Under the pieces are notes generated by a model. The model was not told the DNA's origin and made no database searches. It saw nothing but the letters and a program-made list of their open reading frames with translations. From Onthophagus taurus (Eukaryota > Arthropoda > Insecta > Coleoptera > Scarabaeidae): a stretch of DNA of 64,000 nt. Where the stretch lies: contig NC_091975.1 of NCBI RefSeq assembly GCF_036711975.1, positions 3,722,501 to 3,786,500 on the forward strand, written 5' to 3'. Each line of letters begins with the position of its first letter. Position 1 is the first letter of the stretch. A program made the position numbers and the translations under genes. Shown here one piece after another: positions 20,660-32,500 of this stretch.

Positions 20660-21286
20660 TGTTGGTTTATTTATTATCTTATTCAACAAAAGAAAGTTTA
20701 TAAATTAGAGGTTATGTATCATAACTGTTATTCTTGTTATTGTTGATTGTTATCGAATTTATTCACAGTTACAGAGAACGTTGGTGAAGTAAAACGAAAA
20801 GGTAAACAACGTGTGAGGAGACGTGGGGGCGGGTTTTTTGTCGGGGTTAAGAGTCTACATCCGTGCGTGGTCTGCAAATCGACCGTTTGGGGACCCACGT
20901 TTACGAAGAACATAACTTTAGAACGGTGAATATTTGTTTTTAGTTTCAAATCTACTCACCTTTTTGCCGGGATTAAAATTATAGCTCCATCTCTACAGAC
21001 CGAGGACGCATAAACATATTGAACATATATTGTTTCCTTGTGACTGTAGGTGTCGCTTCCGTGGTATACGGTTAATTATACCGGAAAAAAATGGAAAAAA
21101 TTAATCGCAAATTTTTCTTGTTTATTGTTTTTTATTGATAAACATCGATTAAACCGCGCGTAGAAGGCGTAATATGAAGAATTAAAAATTAATTATTGAA
21201 ATTAATTAAAAATAATCTCTACACAAAATGGCGTAATGACGCAGCTGCTTCCCGCTCGATAATAGCTTCAATTAAGGTTGTTCATA

Positions 21287-21298
21287 ATAGATGGCGCT
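21287..21298 (+). promoter_or_regulatory. CTCF-like site, first of two between CP190 and INO80B
   Basis: Exact copy of the recurrent 12-mer ATAGATGGCGCT, with the core AGATGGCGC of the CTCF consensus. Confidence 0.3.
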
Positions 21299-21482
21299 TT
21301 ACGAGTCAATAAAATAACCGCCAAATTTAAATTAACATCTTTAATTAACAATAAAATTAATAAAACTACATATCCAGACAAAAATGTTTAAAAAATGATT
21401 AAATTAAAAGTAGAAGATAAAAAACTAAAAATAATACGGAATCAATAAATTCTTTTAAACTTTACGGTTAAGGTTAGTCCCT

Positions 21483-21494
21483 ATAGATGGCGCT
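21483..21494 (+). promoter_or_regulatory. CTCF-like site, second of two between CP190 and INO80B
   Basis: Second exact copy of ATAGATGGCGCT, 196 bp from the first and 35 bp beyond the INO80B stop codon. Confidence 0.3.
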
Positions 21495-21528
21495 TAATTT
21501 ATTAATTTTATCTTTAATTCAACTCGCA

Positions 21529-22215
21529 TTAAAATGAGCTTTTCTTCAAATTTGATTTATAACACTCAAAACTACATAGAGGAACGCCCGTTTTTGAACA
21601 ACTATACCTTTTTAACCCACCACAGTTCATTGAGCAAAGTACGGGTTTGGGTGGTTCCTTAATTCTACAGTCTTTTAAAGGAAAATCCATATTTTCTGGA
21701 AATGTTAAGGTTCTCCCAAATACATTTTGCCTATAAATAACAACTGGAGCGCTAGTTTTACTTGTTTTCGCTTTAACGGATTTAGCAACTTTCGATTCTT
21801 GCTTTTTTAACAGCCGTTCCATAGTTTTCTTTTTGTCTTTTTCTCGCTTTTCATCTGCCATTTGTTTCCGTTTTTGTGATTTTATAGCGGCTTTTTGAAT
21901 AGCTTCAGCAGTCATAACTTTTTCTTTATAACCTGTTGGTAGAGACATTAACGTGGGAGTACCTCCGGAAGACGTTTCTAATCCTCTATCGTACATCGCC
22001 CTTTGTCGAGCTGTCATCAAAGCGGGATCCTTTGGTTTGATCTTTTTCAATTCGTCGTCTACGTCTTCTAATTTCCCCGATTCTATCGCTGTTAACCATC
22101 GTTCTTCATCACTTGAAGCCGAATCACGTTTTTTACGTTTCTTTGCGTTATTTGAACTCGTTGCTGATTGTTTTGATGATAATTGTTTCGATTTTAATTC
22201 ATCGTTGATTAACAT
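21529..22215 (-). CDS. INO80B: INO80 complex subunit B (Ies2 homologue), zf-HIT protein
   Basis: A single 228-aa exon. The N terminus is basic and Ser-rich. A central segment (LMTARQRAMYDRG) is the conserved start of the Ies2/PAPA-1-like domain, followed by a charged coiled coil (KSQKRKQMADEKREKDKKK). The C terminus has a HIT-type zinc finger with Cys pairs CSMNCGG, YSCSKTG and CSFECYK. INO80B/Ies2 stimulates the ATPase activity of the INO80 nucleosome-sliding complex. The gene is shorter than human INO80B (356 aa), with loss mainly from the low-complexity N terminus. It lies 200 bp upstream of the COX16 stop on the same strand. Confidence 0.85.
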   Translation of the reverse strand: MLINDELKSKQLSSKQSATSSNNAKKRKKRDSASSDEERWLTAIESGKLEDVDDELKKIKPKDPALMTARQRAMYDRGLETSSGGTPTLMSLPTGYKEKVMTAEAIQKAAIKSQKRKQMADEKREKDKKKTMERLLKKQESKVAKSVKAKTSKTSAPVVIYRQNVFGRTLTFPENMDFPLKDCRIKEPPKPVLCSMNCGGLKRYSCSKTGVPLCSFECYKSNLKKSSF

Positions 22216-22415
22216 TTTAAATAATTTACTTTATTTTATAAAAATGTTAGGTTATGTTTATGTGGACTTTAAGGTTATGTAGCTGTCAATTAACTCAAAA
22301 CTGTCAAATGAATTTTTTCATTTTTATTAATGCTACATACTTTATTTATTAATACTAAAGAATTTTCAATATTTTTTTAAACAAAATTATCACAGATTTT
22401 TTGTTTTATATATTT

Positions 22416-22788
22416 TTAATTTTCTTCACCTTCATCAAAATTTTCCTCCCATGGTCTAGGCCCCCTTATTTGTTCCCAATTATCTATATCGAGCTCTTTT
22501 AATCGTTCGTATTCCTTTTCTATAGTTATTTCAGAAGGTTTCTTCATTTCTATACCTACTTTCTGGGCTTCTTCTCTCACTGGATTTACGCGAGAGAAAT
22601 CATACCTAGTTAAAAGTTGTTTATAATTAAATAATATAAATAAAATACAACTTAATAATAATTAACCTGAGTCGTGAAAATTCCTTTAAACCAAAAGAAC
22701 CACCGACAACTAACGTTAAAAATGGAATTGCGTAACGAACAGACTTTTTTCGAAAGAAATACGTTAGTTTTTCTGCAAAATTATTCAT
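22416..22788 (-). CDS. COX16: COX16, cytochrome c oxidase assembly factor
   Basis: Exons 22667-22788 and 22416-22605 join in phase 2 to 312 nt, giving 103 aa. One membrane span (YAIPFLTLVVGGSFGLKEFS) follows a short basic N terminus. The C-terminal part ends IDNWEQIRGPRPWEENFDEG, matching the IRGPRPWE signature of COX16. COX16 is a mitochondrial inner-membrane protein needed for insertion of copper into COX2 during assembly of complex IV. Both exons are short. The upstream DNA at 22848-22872 contains two copies of the AGGTTATG motif seen at other housekeeping starts here. Confidence 0.9.
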
Positions 22789-23045
22789 TTCGTTTTTATA
22801 ATGACTAAATATCGGGATAAATCATTAATTTTTACTAAAATCTTAGGTTATGGTAAATTTGAGGTTATGTTAAATAACTTTAGGGAATTTTAAAGAGATT
22901 ACTAGATTAATTGCCAACTTAACTGTGTTTTTTAATAAATTTAGAAATTGTATTTAATATTTTATTGATGAATGCGCATTAATAATAGATGAGTAACATA
23001 TATTTAAAACTAAAGCAAACAGTTATAAAAAAATGTCAAAAAAAG

Positions 23046-24257
23046 TTAAATTCCTTCACACAAATATTTGGTCCATCCATCCAGAGCGTTTTCGTTTGGT
23101 AAAACCCAACCGATTGGAATTTTTGCACCCTCACTACCTCTATCAAGAAAAGTGTCCCAACTTTTTCGTATAGCAATAAACGTTTCCATGTTCTTTTCGG
23201 CTGAAGTTAATCCATAATAAGCTTGATTTGGAACAAATTTTGGTCCAAAAATGCATCGTTCCCAATCGCGAATTAACTGATCACTCCGTTTTAGACCATT
23301 TAATTGATCACCAGAAGCATTTTTTTCTAACATAACCTTCAATCCTTGTTCTTCTTTTGCGTAAACCTTCGACATGTCCTCCCACATATTCGTTAAGCGT
23401 TCCGTTGTAATATTAAAAGCAGATTTATCTTCAAGGGAAGTTTTCTCACCGCGTTGTGTACAAATATTTTCACGAACCATTCTTAATTTAATCAAAGCGG
23501 AAATTAATGATAGTTGTTTTCGAGCATCCGATTTCTTTTTAGTCACTTCAGCTAAAACACAATCTGCATCCTTTTTCATGTTTTCTTCAGCTTTAGCACG
23601 TTCGACTGTGTCTTTCATGTTTTCCAACCAATCGTCAATCTCTTTATGAGCTTTCCGGTGGTTTTCTAACCTCAAATTTCTTTCCAATTTTTTATTAGCT
23701 TTTCGTGATTTTTGTGTTAAACGTTTTTTAGAGCGTTTAGAAACAATCCGTTTTAATTGCTTTAAAGAATGAGTTTCAAATTGTGCCATTAATGTGGTAA
23801 ATTCGTGCTTTAAGTTTCCAATTTCAACAGTTTTTCGTTTCCAATCGTTCGTCGACATTGTTTCAACATTTGATTTTAATTCAAGTTGGGTTTCTTCAAG
23901 CTTTGCGATGATCTCCAAACACTTCTTTAACGATTGCTTTGCTGAGCTTATTTTAATGGGAGATTTAATAAGAGGTTGTGATACTTTTTTTGGTTGCGTT
24001 TGTGTGATGTTTATTGTTGAATCTAAATTGATTTGGATTTTTCCTATTTTCGATAGCCAAGTTTCGATGAATAATTCATCGTCGGTTTTTTGATCAACGA
24101 TTTCTTTTAATGGTAAGGTTAAATCAAAATTTTGACTTTCGGCAAAATGTAGAAGCGAGTCCTTATTAGTTTGATTATTTAAATTATAATTTAAACGCGG
24201 ATCGAGCGAATGGAATGTATTCGCCGTTGGGTTAACAAAATCGTAATAATTCGACAT
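23046..24257 (-). CDS. PDCD7: PDCD7 / U11-U12 59K protein, minor spliceosome
   Basis: A single 403-aa exon from the ATG at 24255-24257 (MSNYYDFVNPTANTF). An upstream in-frame ATG at 24281 would overlap the tail of the preceding gene's 3' end. The central region is a long basic coiled coil (KKRLTQKSRKANKKLERNL and onwards). The C terminus reads CIFGPKFVPNQAYYG and then IPIGWVLP, matching the conserved end of PDCD7. PDCD7 is a component of the U11/U12 di-snRNP that recognises U12-type introns. Its presence suggests that the organism keeps a minor spliceosome. The ATG lies only 27 nt after the TBCA stop on the same strand. Confidence 0.75.
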   Translation of the reverse strand: MSNYYDFVNPTANTFHSLDPRLNYNLNNQTNKDSLLHFAESQNFDLTLPLKEIVDQKTDDELFIETWLSKIGKIQINLDSTINITQTQPKKVSQPLIKSPIKISSAKQSLKKCLEIIAKLEETQLELKSNVETMSTNDWKRKTVEIGNLKHEFTTLMAQFETHSLKQLKRIVSKRSKKRLTQKSRKANKKLERNLRLENHRKAHKEIDDWLENMKDTVERAKAEENMKKDADCVLAEVTKKKSDARKQLSLISALIKLRMVRENICTQRGEKTSLEDKSAFNITTERLTNMWEDMSKVYAKEEQGLKVMLEKNASGDQLNGLKRSDQLIRDWERCIFGPKFVPNQAYYGLTSAEKNMETFIAIRKSWDTFLDRGSEGAKIPIGWVLPNENALDGWTKYLCEGI

Positions 24258-24284
24258 TATTTTTAATGTTTTTAACCTCACTTT

Positions 24285-24641
24285 TTAGCACATGTGTAAG
24301 ACCTCACCGGGTTTTGGTAACTGTAACCTGGCTTCTTCTAACACTCTCATTGCATTTAAATACTCTTCTTTGTCTTTTAAATCTTGCTCAGCACTCAGAA
24401 TATTTTTTAATTCATCATAAGCTTTGACAAGGCGACGTTGACAGTCAGGAACCATCATTAAACTCTCTTGTAAAACTTCCTCTTGCTTTTTAACATCGTA
24501 TTCGTCTTTTCCATCACGTCTCATTCGCTCAATACGTTCCCTTTGACCATCAGCTTCTTGTTCGTACGTTACCTTTTCTTTCGCTAATCTTCTCACAATG
24601 CCAGTTTTAATTTTTAATGTCCTTATACGTGGATCTGCCAT
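24285..24641 (-). CDS. TBCA: tubulin-binding cofactor A
   Basis: An intronless 118-aa protein starts MADPRIRTLKIKTGIVRRL and continues with VTYEQEADGQRERIERMRRD. This three-helix arrangement is typical of TBCA, which holds free beta-tubulin in the chaperone pathway that builds alpha/beta dimers. Length matches the family (about 108-120 aa). The stop is 27 nt from the PDCD7 start, too little for a separate promoter and polyadenylation region, so the two may share one transcript. Upstream DNA to VPS16 is 580 bp. Confidence 0.9.
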   Translation of the reverse strand: MADPRIRTLKIKTGIVRRLAKEKVTYEQEADGQRERIERMRRDGKDEYDVKKQEEVLQESLMMVPDCQRRLVKAYDELKNILSAEQDLKDKEEYLNAMRVLEEARLQLPKPGEVLHMC

Positions 24642-25221
24642 TCCAATTTAGTTTTTAACTGTCTTTGTCATTTGAGGAGGACTCTTAGATTGAATACTTC
24701 TTTTTTCGGATTTTTATTTCCGTTAAACCCACGTAGCAGAAACACAAAAAGGTTTAGGAGCAATGAGTCAGAATGAATGTATAGGATACCTAAAATAAAT
24801 CGATGCCGGTATGGAAACGTTTTTTGGTAATTTTAGAACGATTTCTTTTTAATTTTGTTTCATATGATGATTTAATGTTGGATTTAATGGAAATTTTGGA
24901 TCTAATGTAAAAATGTATTTAAAAATCGTAAATAAATATTAATTTTCAATTTTTTTTGTCAAAACAACATCGGCTTATTTTGAACGTGGTACTGTCATTG
25001 TCAAAAACTTTAAACATAACCTCAATTTTTTAAATTTTGTAAAATTCTTAACGTCGAGTAAAAAGCATTTCAAGGTTGTTGTTGGATAATAATACCAGCA
25101 ACAATTTTTGCAATAACATTCGATAAATAGGCGTAGTAATTGTTTTATGAATTATTCAAGCGTATTTATGACTTTATTATTTTGAATTATCAAAACATTT
25201 TATTAAATAATAACTACATTT
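24642..25221. other. intergenic, TBCA upstream / VPS16 3' flank
   Basis: AT-rich with an AACATAACCTCAA motif at about 25013-25025. No coding exon was seen. The TBCA promoter and the VPS16 3' UTR should share this stretch. Confidence 0.35.
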
Positions 25222-28200
25222 CTAACTAAAAATAGGAATTGAACTATGAGTGCTTTTCCTTGTACCAAGTTGTGCAATGAATCCATTTATTTGTTCAGAA
25301 AGTGGTGATTGACTCGGATATTTACTTTGAACGTAAAGTAAACTCTGTATGTCGCGTTGTTCAAATGCTATTTTCGCAGCTTCTTCTAATAACCTTAAAA
25401 AAATTCAAAAATATTTAAAAAATAATTATTTTTAATCTATCTTACCCAGCTTTCACGTAATATTTCACTTTAATATCATCAGAAACTTTTGCTAAAAATC
25501 CATTAACTAATCTTTTAATTTGGTCTGTATTCCTAGAAGAGCCCATTTTTTCCAAAGAAACATCAACAAACGGAGCATATCCAATCGGTGATTTTTTCGA
25601 TCTAGCCAATAAATCTAAATCATCCCAACATTCATTATCGGCTAAACTCTGTATTTTTAACCACCAAAATCGTTTATCAGGAATTTTATATTCATTTTTA
25701 AACTTTTCGGCTTCTTTTAATTCGTTCATATCCAATAAAAGCTTACAAGTATCGTGAATTGACTTTCCATTAAAATCTTTATGATACTTTTCTTCATAAC
25801 TTTTTTGTTTTTTAATTAATTTTGATTGATCTTCGCATAAATTTGCGCATAAATCGTTCCTTGCAGCTTTATAAGATTCAATTGCCGACCAAAGTAATGA
25901 ATTTTGATCCAACTTTTTCTAAAAACAATTTATTAGAATAATTTTTATTATTGTAAAGTAAATCATTATTTACTTTATCATCAATACTTTCAATAACGGA
26001 TAGTTGCCCCAAAGCGTTATGATCATCAGATAGTTTCAAAATATCTCTTAATCCAATCGAATTATGTTCCCTACAATACTTAACATATAAAGATAAAGCA
26101 ACCGGAAATTCTTGTATAATCCCTTTAAATTCTAAGCTCGACAACTTATTATGCGATTTTAAAATGACTTTGTAAGTTAAATCTGTATCACCACTTTCCA
26201 AAGCTTTTAATAAAGCTTGTTTATACTCCTCTAATTTCAATAATAATCCAACTTGTTCGCTTGATTTCGTTTCATATTCTAAAAGCTAAAGAAGAAGGTA
26301 AACTTTCTCTTAGAGGTTATGTTTTTGTGAAGTACTTTAATGGCAAGATTTTTTCTCCCAGCTGAATCTGCAGCATTTGCTATTTCGCTAAAGGATACTC
26401 CAGCAGCTAAATTTAATTTTTCAGCTATTTGCCTTGATAAAATTTCATCATCAATACCTTGTTTTCTAACCTAAAAAATTAATTTTTGCCTTTTTGGATG
26501 TCAACATGATGAAACTTTAACAATTTTTACCTTATATTTTGCCCAATGAACAAGAATACGGCTACTACCATCTTTTTCTGGCATTTTTAAGTACTTAGCA
26601 ATTTCAATTGCTAAATAATAATGATGTCTTTTAACTAAACGATCCAATAAAGACTTGTGACCTTGATATAACAATCTTAAATGAATTAATTCTTTAAATT
26701 AGATATAAATTTGTTACAATTTAATTTTACTCAGTATATGTAAGTGGAATTCCGATTTTTCGATCTCTAACCGCGTTTAAAACCCTTAAAACTCGACACA
26801 TCTTCACATAATGATCGGGATCGATATTCGCAACGAAACATTTCCCAAATTGTGCGGCCTAAAATCATCTTTAATCAATTAACATTTTTATTTCAATTAG
26901 TTTTTTACTCTTATTAACATCTTCTGTACTTGGGAATCAAATTCATATCCAGCAGCTTCAATGCATTGTTCAACAGCTTCTAATAAATTGTTCCGTACCA
27001 AAGAAATGTATTCATCAGCTCTATGACTTCTTTTCTGATTATTAAAAGTATCCTTTTAAAAACCCTTTAAAAATACATTTTTTTACCTGAAACTGTTTCG
27101 AAGCTTCCAATAAAAAACTCCCCGGCTCGGTACTATTAATTCTAAAAATCTTTTGTACCACATCGGGCACTTTCTGAATCAATTCATGTTGACACGATGA
27201 AATAACACGAACTCCATCAATCTCCGGCATTAAATGCACAGAACCATCGTAACAATAAGTAATTTTTTCCCCATATTTACCAACAATCATTAACGTTTTA
27301 TCATTACTCCCCCAAAATGCAACAACAGCTTCATTTCCACACCTGAAATTTGAAATCTTGTAAATCTTCACAATTAATAAATAAAAAAAGTACCAAACTA
27401 ATTGATGCAGCGTTGTTATTATATCAGTATTAACCTCACAATATTTTTTTGTTAAATCAACAGAACCTAACCATAAATAACCTGCATCAGTAAAAAAAGC
27501 AACATGTTTTGTATTAAATGACACAGAAATTGCTAAAATTTGGTGATGTTGATGAGTTATATCGACTTCTAGCTAAAAATTACTGTATCAATAAACTCAA
27601 AACTAATAAAAGTTAATATTAACCATAGCAGTAACATTTCTATCTTCTGTTAACCTATAAATTTCTCTACCTCTTGCAGCTAACACTTCCATATCTCGTT
27701 CTTTCGGTATAACAGCCCAAACAGGTCTTATTGGAGATCCTAAAAATAAATCAAATCAATTTTTAAAATTGAAAAATTAAATATTTGCTTACTTGGTAAT
27801 TCACTCATAACCCTCATTTTTGGATCATAAATATTATTGACAAAAAACACTTTAAATGTAGTACTTAAAATGGCAATTCCAGTTAAATTTGAAGAATTTG
27901 TAAATATAAGTGCATCAATTATTTTAGTATCTTTAGCTTCTTGGCTTATATCAAAAGTTCTAATAAAATCCCCATACATTGTGTATAAAGAAACAGAGCT
28001 GTTATCTTGAATAGTAATAAGTTCTTCTTGATTTGACCATCCTATTTTTATAATTGGGATTCCACCACTCTAAACATTCACAATTTGAATATGTTACTTT
28101 TTATATCATAAAAACTTGCCTTTACTGCTGCTAATTTCTTGCCGGAAGGTGAAAAAATTGGGATGATGCTTTGAACGGAACCCTGAACTTTAACAGGCTT

Positions 28201-28416
28201 TGTTTTATCTCGCATTAAAGCTATGGGACCACCGTATGGAGCAACTGCGGAAACTACATTTTCCATACTCACTTCTTGCTGCCATCCCATTGAATACACA
28301 TCAAATTTCCTTCAAGGAAATAGGTTATGTTTTTATTTATAATTTATTTAATTGAAATACCTGTAATAAAGATCTCTTCCTAATAAAAACCAATCTGCTG
28401 TTAACATAGCAGACAT
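25222..28416 (-). CDS. Vps16A: VPS16, core subunit of HOPS and CORVET
   Basis: Thirteen exons (28361-28416, 28120-28309, 27793-28069, 27624-27739, 27394-27572, 27087-27342, 26909-27034, 26731-26858, 26531-26675, 26336-26470, 25974-26285, 25446-25918, 25222-25393) total 2565 nt, giving 854 aa (human 839). The N-terminal beta-propeller half contains [13 protein letters not shown] and DAGYLWLG. The C-terminal alpha-solenoid has [22 protein letters not shown] and [16 protein letters not shown], all co-linear with human VPS16. VPS16 scaffolds endosome-lysosome tethering complexes and binds VPS33. Intron 2 appears to use a GC donor (AAG|GCAAGT). All introns are about 45-110 bp. Confidence 0.93.
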
Positions 28417-28983
28417 TTTTGATGATTCTTTCCGATTATTCCAAGAAAACCCTTTAGTTGAATATAAACATTTAGAAATGTCAAGTTTGACATAAAACTA
28501 ACCTATCAAATGTCAAAATAAATAAATATATTATTGTTTATTGATAAAAATGATAGTAAATTACCAATTAATTAATATATTAATTAATATTAATTAAAAT
28601 CAATAAATAAGGTGTAAATGTCCAAAAAAGTTTTTATTAATTTGAGGTTATGTTAAATCTTATCAGGTAAAATTAATAGAGGCTATTTTTAAAACTGGTT
28701 TATTTTATCTAACAAAAAATTTAAAAAAAATCTAATTTTTTAGATTTACTATAATTACTCGCATTTTTACTATTGTTACATCATCACATCCTACAAATAT
28801 TAGGTACATTATAAAGTACAAAGGTCTTAGTTTACTCAATTTTTGCGTTTAGGAGGCTTTAAATACTAATGTATTGTTAATATATACTCATACCGATCAT
28901 AATAGAATTGAACGCGGTTTAAATAAATATTTAATATTAACGTAAAATACTCTAAAAGAAAAAAATCGATTTTATTTGAGGTT
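28417..28983. promoter_or_regulatory. divergent promoter region VPS16 (-) / ACOT13 (+)
   Basis: 567 bp between the two starts. TTTGAGGTTATGTTAAA lies at about 28640-28656, and a second TGAGGTTATGG (28976-28986) contains the ACOT13 start codon itself. The remainder is AT-rich without a TATA box in a convincing position. Confidence 0.45.
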
Positions 28984-29512
28984 ATGGCTTCTTCAGGTGT
29001 AACAAAAATTTTAAACTTTTTAAATAAATGTCATGGATTTGAAAAAGTCATGCACAATGTAAGTTTTATAATAATTATAATTAAAGATTTTTTTAATTTG
29101 TTTAATTTATAGGTTAAGATCATATCTGCTGGGAATGGAAATTGTATAAGTGAAATTAAAATCCTCCCAGAACAAACCAACATTTTTCACGGATTGCATG
29201 GAGGATTTGCAACAACATTAGTTGACGTTTTATCAAGTTGTGCTTTATTAACGCACGAAAAAGGCGAATGTGGACATGTTTCAGTCAATTTAAGCATAGA
29301 GTAAGTTGGAGAGTTTCAAAAATGAAATAAAAGTTGCTTATTTTTTGAGTTTCAGTTTTCTTAAAGGGGCTAAAGTTGGTGATACCATCTTAATAGATTC
29401 AAAAACTTTAAAGGTTGGCAAAAATTTGGCATTTTTATCAGTTGAAATTAAAGATAAACCAAGCGGAACTTTATTAGTTAAAGGATCCCATACAAAGTAT
29501 TTACTTAATTAA
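28984..29512 (+). CDS. ACOT13: acyl-CoA thioesterase 13-like (hotdog fold)
   Basis: Exons 28984-29058, 29113-29300 and 29356-29512 total 420 nt, giving 139 aa (human ACOT13 has 140). Segments FHGLHGGFATTLVDVLSSCA and SVNLSIDFLKGAKVGD match the hotdog-fold 4HBT domain of THEM2/ACOT13, with the conserved LHGG helix and the Asp that follows. The enzyme hydrolyses long-chain acyl-CoA, and in mammals it is largely mitochondrial. Clear splice phases (0 and 2) support the model. The gene begins inside a TGAGGTTATGG motif, so the 5' UTR must be short or the motif transcribed. Confidence 0.88.
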
Positions 29513-32500
29513 TACTCTTTAATTAATTAGTTATCATTTTATTTATTTTGAAATTATTTAAGAAATTAGATGATTTTATATGATTTTATTTAAGTTACAT
29601 CCTGAATTGTATAAAGTAAATATAAATTAAAAAAAATTTTCATTGTTGGTCCATGTTTTGTAGAGGAACTTGAATTGAGTGGCTGTATTTGTTGTAAGTT
29701 AACAAACTAATAATAACTTCTTGTAACAACCAGAAATGATGAATTATGCTATTTATAATTTAGAGGAGTTGCTTAATTCTAGAAGATTCAGATAATTCTA
29801 GATTAAGACCTAGAACTAGAAACATTCGGATTTTGTCCTGTCTTCAGACAAAAAAAAACCAAACTGTTAGATTGGTTGCATAACTTAATTTAAAAAATTG
29901 TATGGCTAACTTAAAATTTTTAAATGATTATAATTTTTTTATTCTTAAAGTGTTATCTTTTCTAATTAAGTTATGAAATAGTTATAGAACATTTTTCATT
30001 AAGAAAAAAAACAAGTTTTGGGTCGTCACTGATTCTCCAACGATTCCTACACCTGTAATATTGGGTTACGGTAAATATTTCTATGGTGAGAAGGTATTCC
30101 AACAGTGGACAAGAGAAAGGTAACTTCTCTTGTACACAACTGAACACCTCGAGGTAGACGACGGGTAACACATTCTTGTTACTACCTCCACATCGCGTGT
30201 GATCGACTAAAAAATTTATCAAGTGTTCTCAAAATCAAAAAAGAACTTTAGAGTTTAAAAATTGAGTTTAAAATGCGAATCTATGAAAATACGTAATAGA
30301 AACTTATTTAATTAAATAAAAATTAAAATTGGTGAGGAAGTGATATTGTTTTTTGTTTATTTGTTGGAAAGAAAAAAAGTAAGTTTTGATTTTTAATGAT
30401 TTTTAATAATTTACGAAGGTGTGTTCTTAAATGGGAACGATATTTTAAAATTTCTTAAGGTAATTTAAAGAATGCAGGATGTCAACGATCAAATTGATTT
30501 TTTTGTAATCTTTCGACCTTCAAAAATAAAAACTGGTATTAAAAAAGAAATGAGATCATTGGGGAGAGAGACTAGTAACGAATTTTCCTTTCACCGCGAC
30601 CTTTACTATTTTCAAATAATTTTTTAAATAATCGATTATATAATTAGAAAAAAAATTCATTAAATTTTTTATACAGGACTAAATTAATTAAGTAAATACA
30701 AAAGTGGTTCTTTGTGATATAAGAATCTTAAGAAAAATTTAAATATTGTAATTACATTTGAATAGAAAGTGGATAAATACAAGGATATAGGAAATTTAAA
30801 TTTAAAAATCTTTTTATGTCAATTACAAATTTAATTATCTTCATTCGTTATTTTAACGCAACGAAAATGAAATAATACTCAAAGATACTTAAAAACAGGT
30901 GTTCTTTATGGTCTATGAGCAAAGTGATGAGGTGATTAGATGAACCGATGAGAAGAAAGTGTGAAGGAAATGAAATACAAAACTAAATTGAATCTTTCGT
31001 TTCATAAGGAGATGCTTTTAAAATGATGTTAAAGGCGAAAGCATTTGTTCGTTACAAAATCAATAAAGTGAAAATTTAAATTAGTTTAAATAAATCTTAT
31101 AACAATCTTTACTAAAGATCGGTAACCTTATAAAAGAGAATACCACATTGGGTGTGGACCTCTCGGTAACTTTCAGAAATTATTCAATACAGAAGAAGCG
31201 AGAAATGCCAAGGGTATTCTCGGTATTCCATTCGAGATATAAAATACAAATAACTATTATTACATCATTACAAAGTTTGTAAAAATTTTGATATTTCACA
31301 ATTTTCTTTCTACTTTATCGACATTATTAATTATTGTCAATTTGACGCAATAAGATAACCTCAAAACTGCGAAAATTTCAACGACTATCCATAAATCATT
31401 TTTTTATTCCCAATTACTTCATAATAAATTAAAACGGGACGGCAAAAACAAGAAAAAAGTCAATAAAACGAATAAGAGGTTCACGTATCTTCGCTAAGAT
31501 GAAGAAAAAACAACGCCTCGGGGTTCAAGAACCGCTAATCGAAATTACTGGGGCACCGGGGCGTGCTTCTCGGCCCCCCTTCAGTTTCTTCACGAGAAGA
31601 ACCTCTTTTAAACGATTAAGAAAAAAATCGACCTCAAAATGTATCAGATAAATTACAAATAAAATTATTTATTTTCTAGGTTCGAATTATTTTTTTAAAT
31701 AAATTATCATTTCAATTGGCTGGTTTCAATGGTACGATGAACGAGAATTAACTGTACTTAACTATATCTACAGTTTATTCTACACGCGATAAAATCACGA
31801 AAAAAAACGTTATTTAACTTACAATTTAAACGAAAAATCGATTGATTTAAATATTTAAAATAATTTAAACATAACCTAGTTACAAAATAACTAAAGTTAG
31901 CAAAATAAATATGTGTCCAATGAACAGTTACAAAACGTAGTGTGGTTTTATGCAAATTTAACGACATCCCGTCCATTTTAGATACAGATATTTATGTTAA
32001 CGTTCTCAAAACGTAGGTACATAAAAAAAAACATCTAAAAAGAAAATAAAACTTAAAATTAAGTAGTTATTCGATCCGATTGCGGTTTTAAGAGTGGAAA
32101 GCGACCACAAAAACTCAATTATGGTATTATTACTTCAAAAATAATTTACGGACGGAAAGAAAGAGAAAGTTAAAAAAATTACCTATAAATTGACGTTTTG
32201 GTATTTTGACATTTGACAATATAAATCGGAGTAGAAACATTTTCTACTTTATCGGCATAAATAATTTTAAACGATGTAATTAAAAAGAAAATATTTAACT
32301 TTTTTGTTGTTTCTTTTTGTAATTTGTTCCGTAATTAATTTTAATTTGTTTCAGGAAAATCTTGAAATCAAATTATTTTTTATTAATAGTAATTTCAATT
32401 TATTTCAGGTTGGCGGGTTTGAAAATCGGCCATCTTGGTCAGTTTTAATATTAACTGTCAAATTGAGTAAAGTTAAATTAGAAGCATTTATTGATAATAA

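Larger units (their letters stand above)
20660..21528. other. CP190 upstream region and INO80B 3' flank
   Basis: The stretch 20780-20930 is GC-rich for the window and is the likely CP190 promoter and 5' UTR. ATAGATGGCGCT occurs twice, at 21287-21298 and 21483-21494, on both occasions in the 3' flank of INO80B. No coding exon is supported. A 60-codon open stretch at 20747-20929 reads as an accident of base composition. Confidence 0.4.

Noticed and set aside
20747-20929. Plus-strand 60-codon frame upstream of CP190
   Set aside because: No splice or family support. The GC-rich DNA is more simply the CP190 promoter and 5' UTR.
31499-31651. 50-codon basic ORF in the region upstream of the LRR gene
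   Set aside because: No splice sites, no similarity and no strong start context. Kept only as a note within the regulatory stretch.
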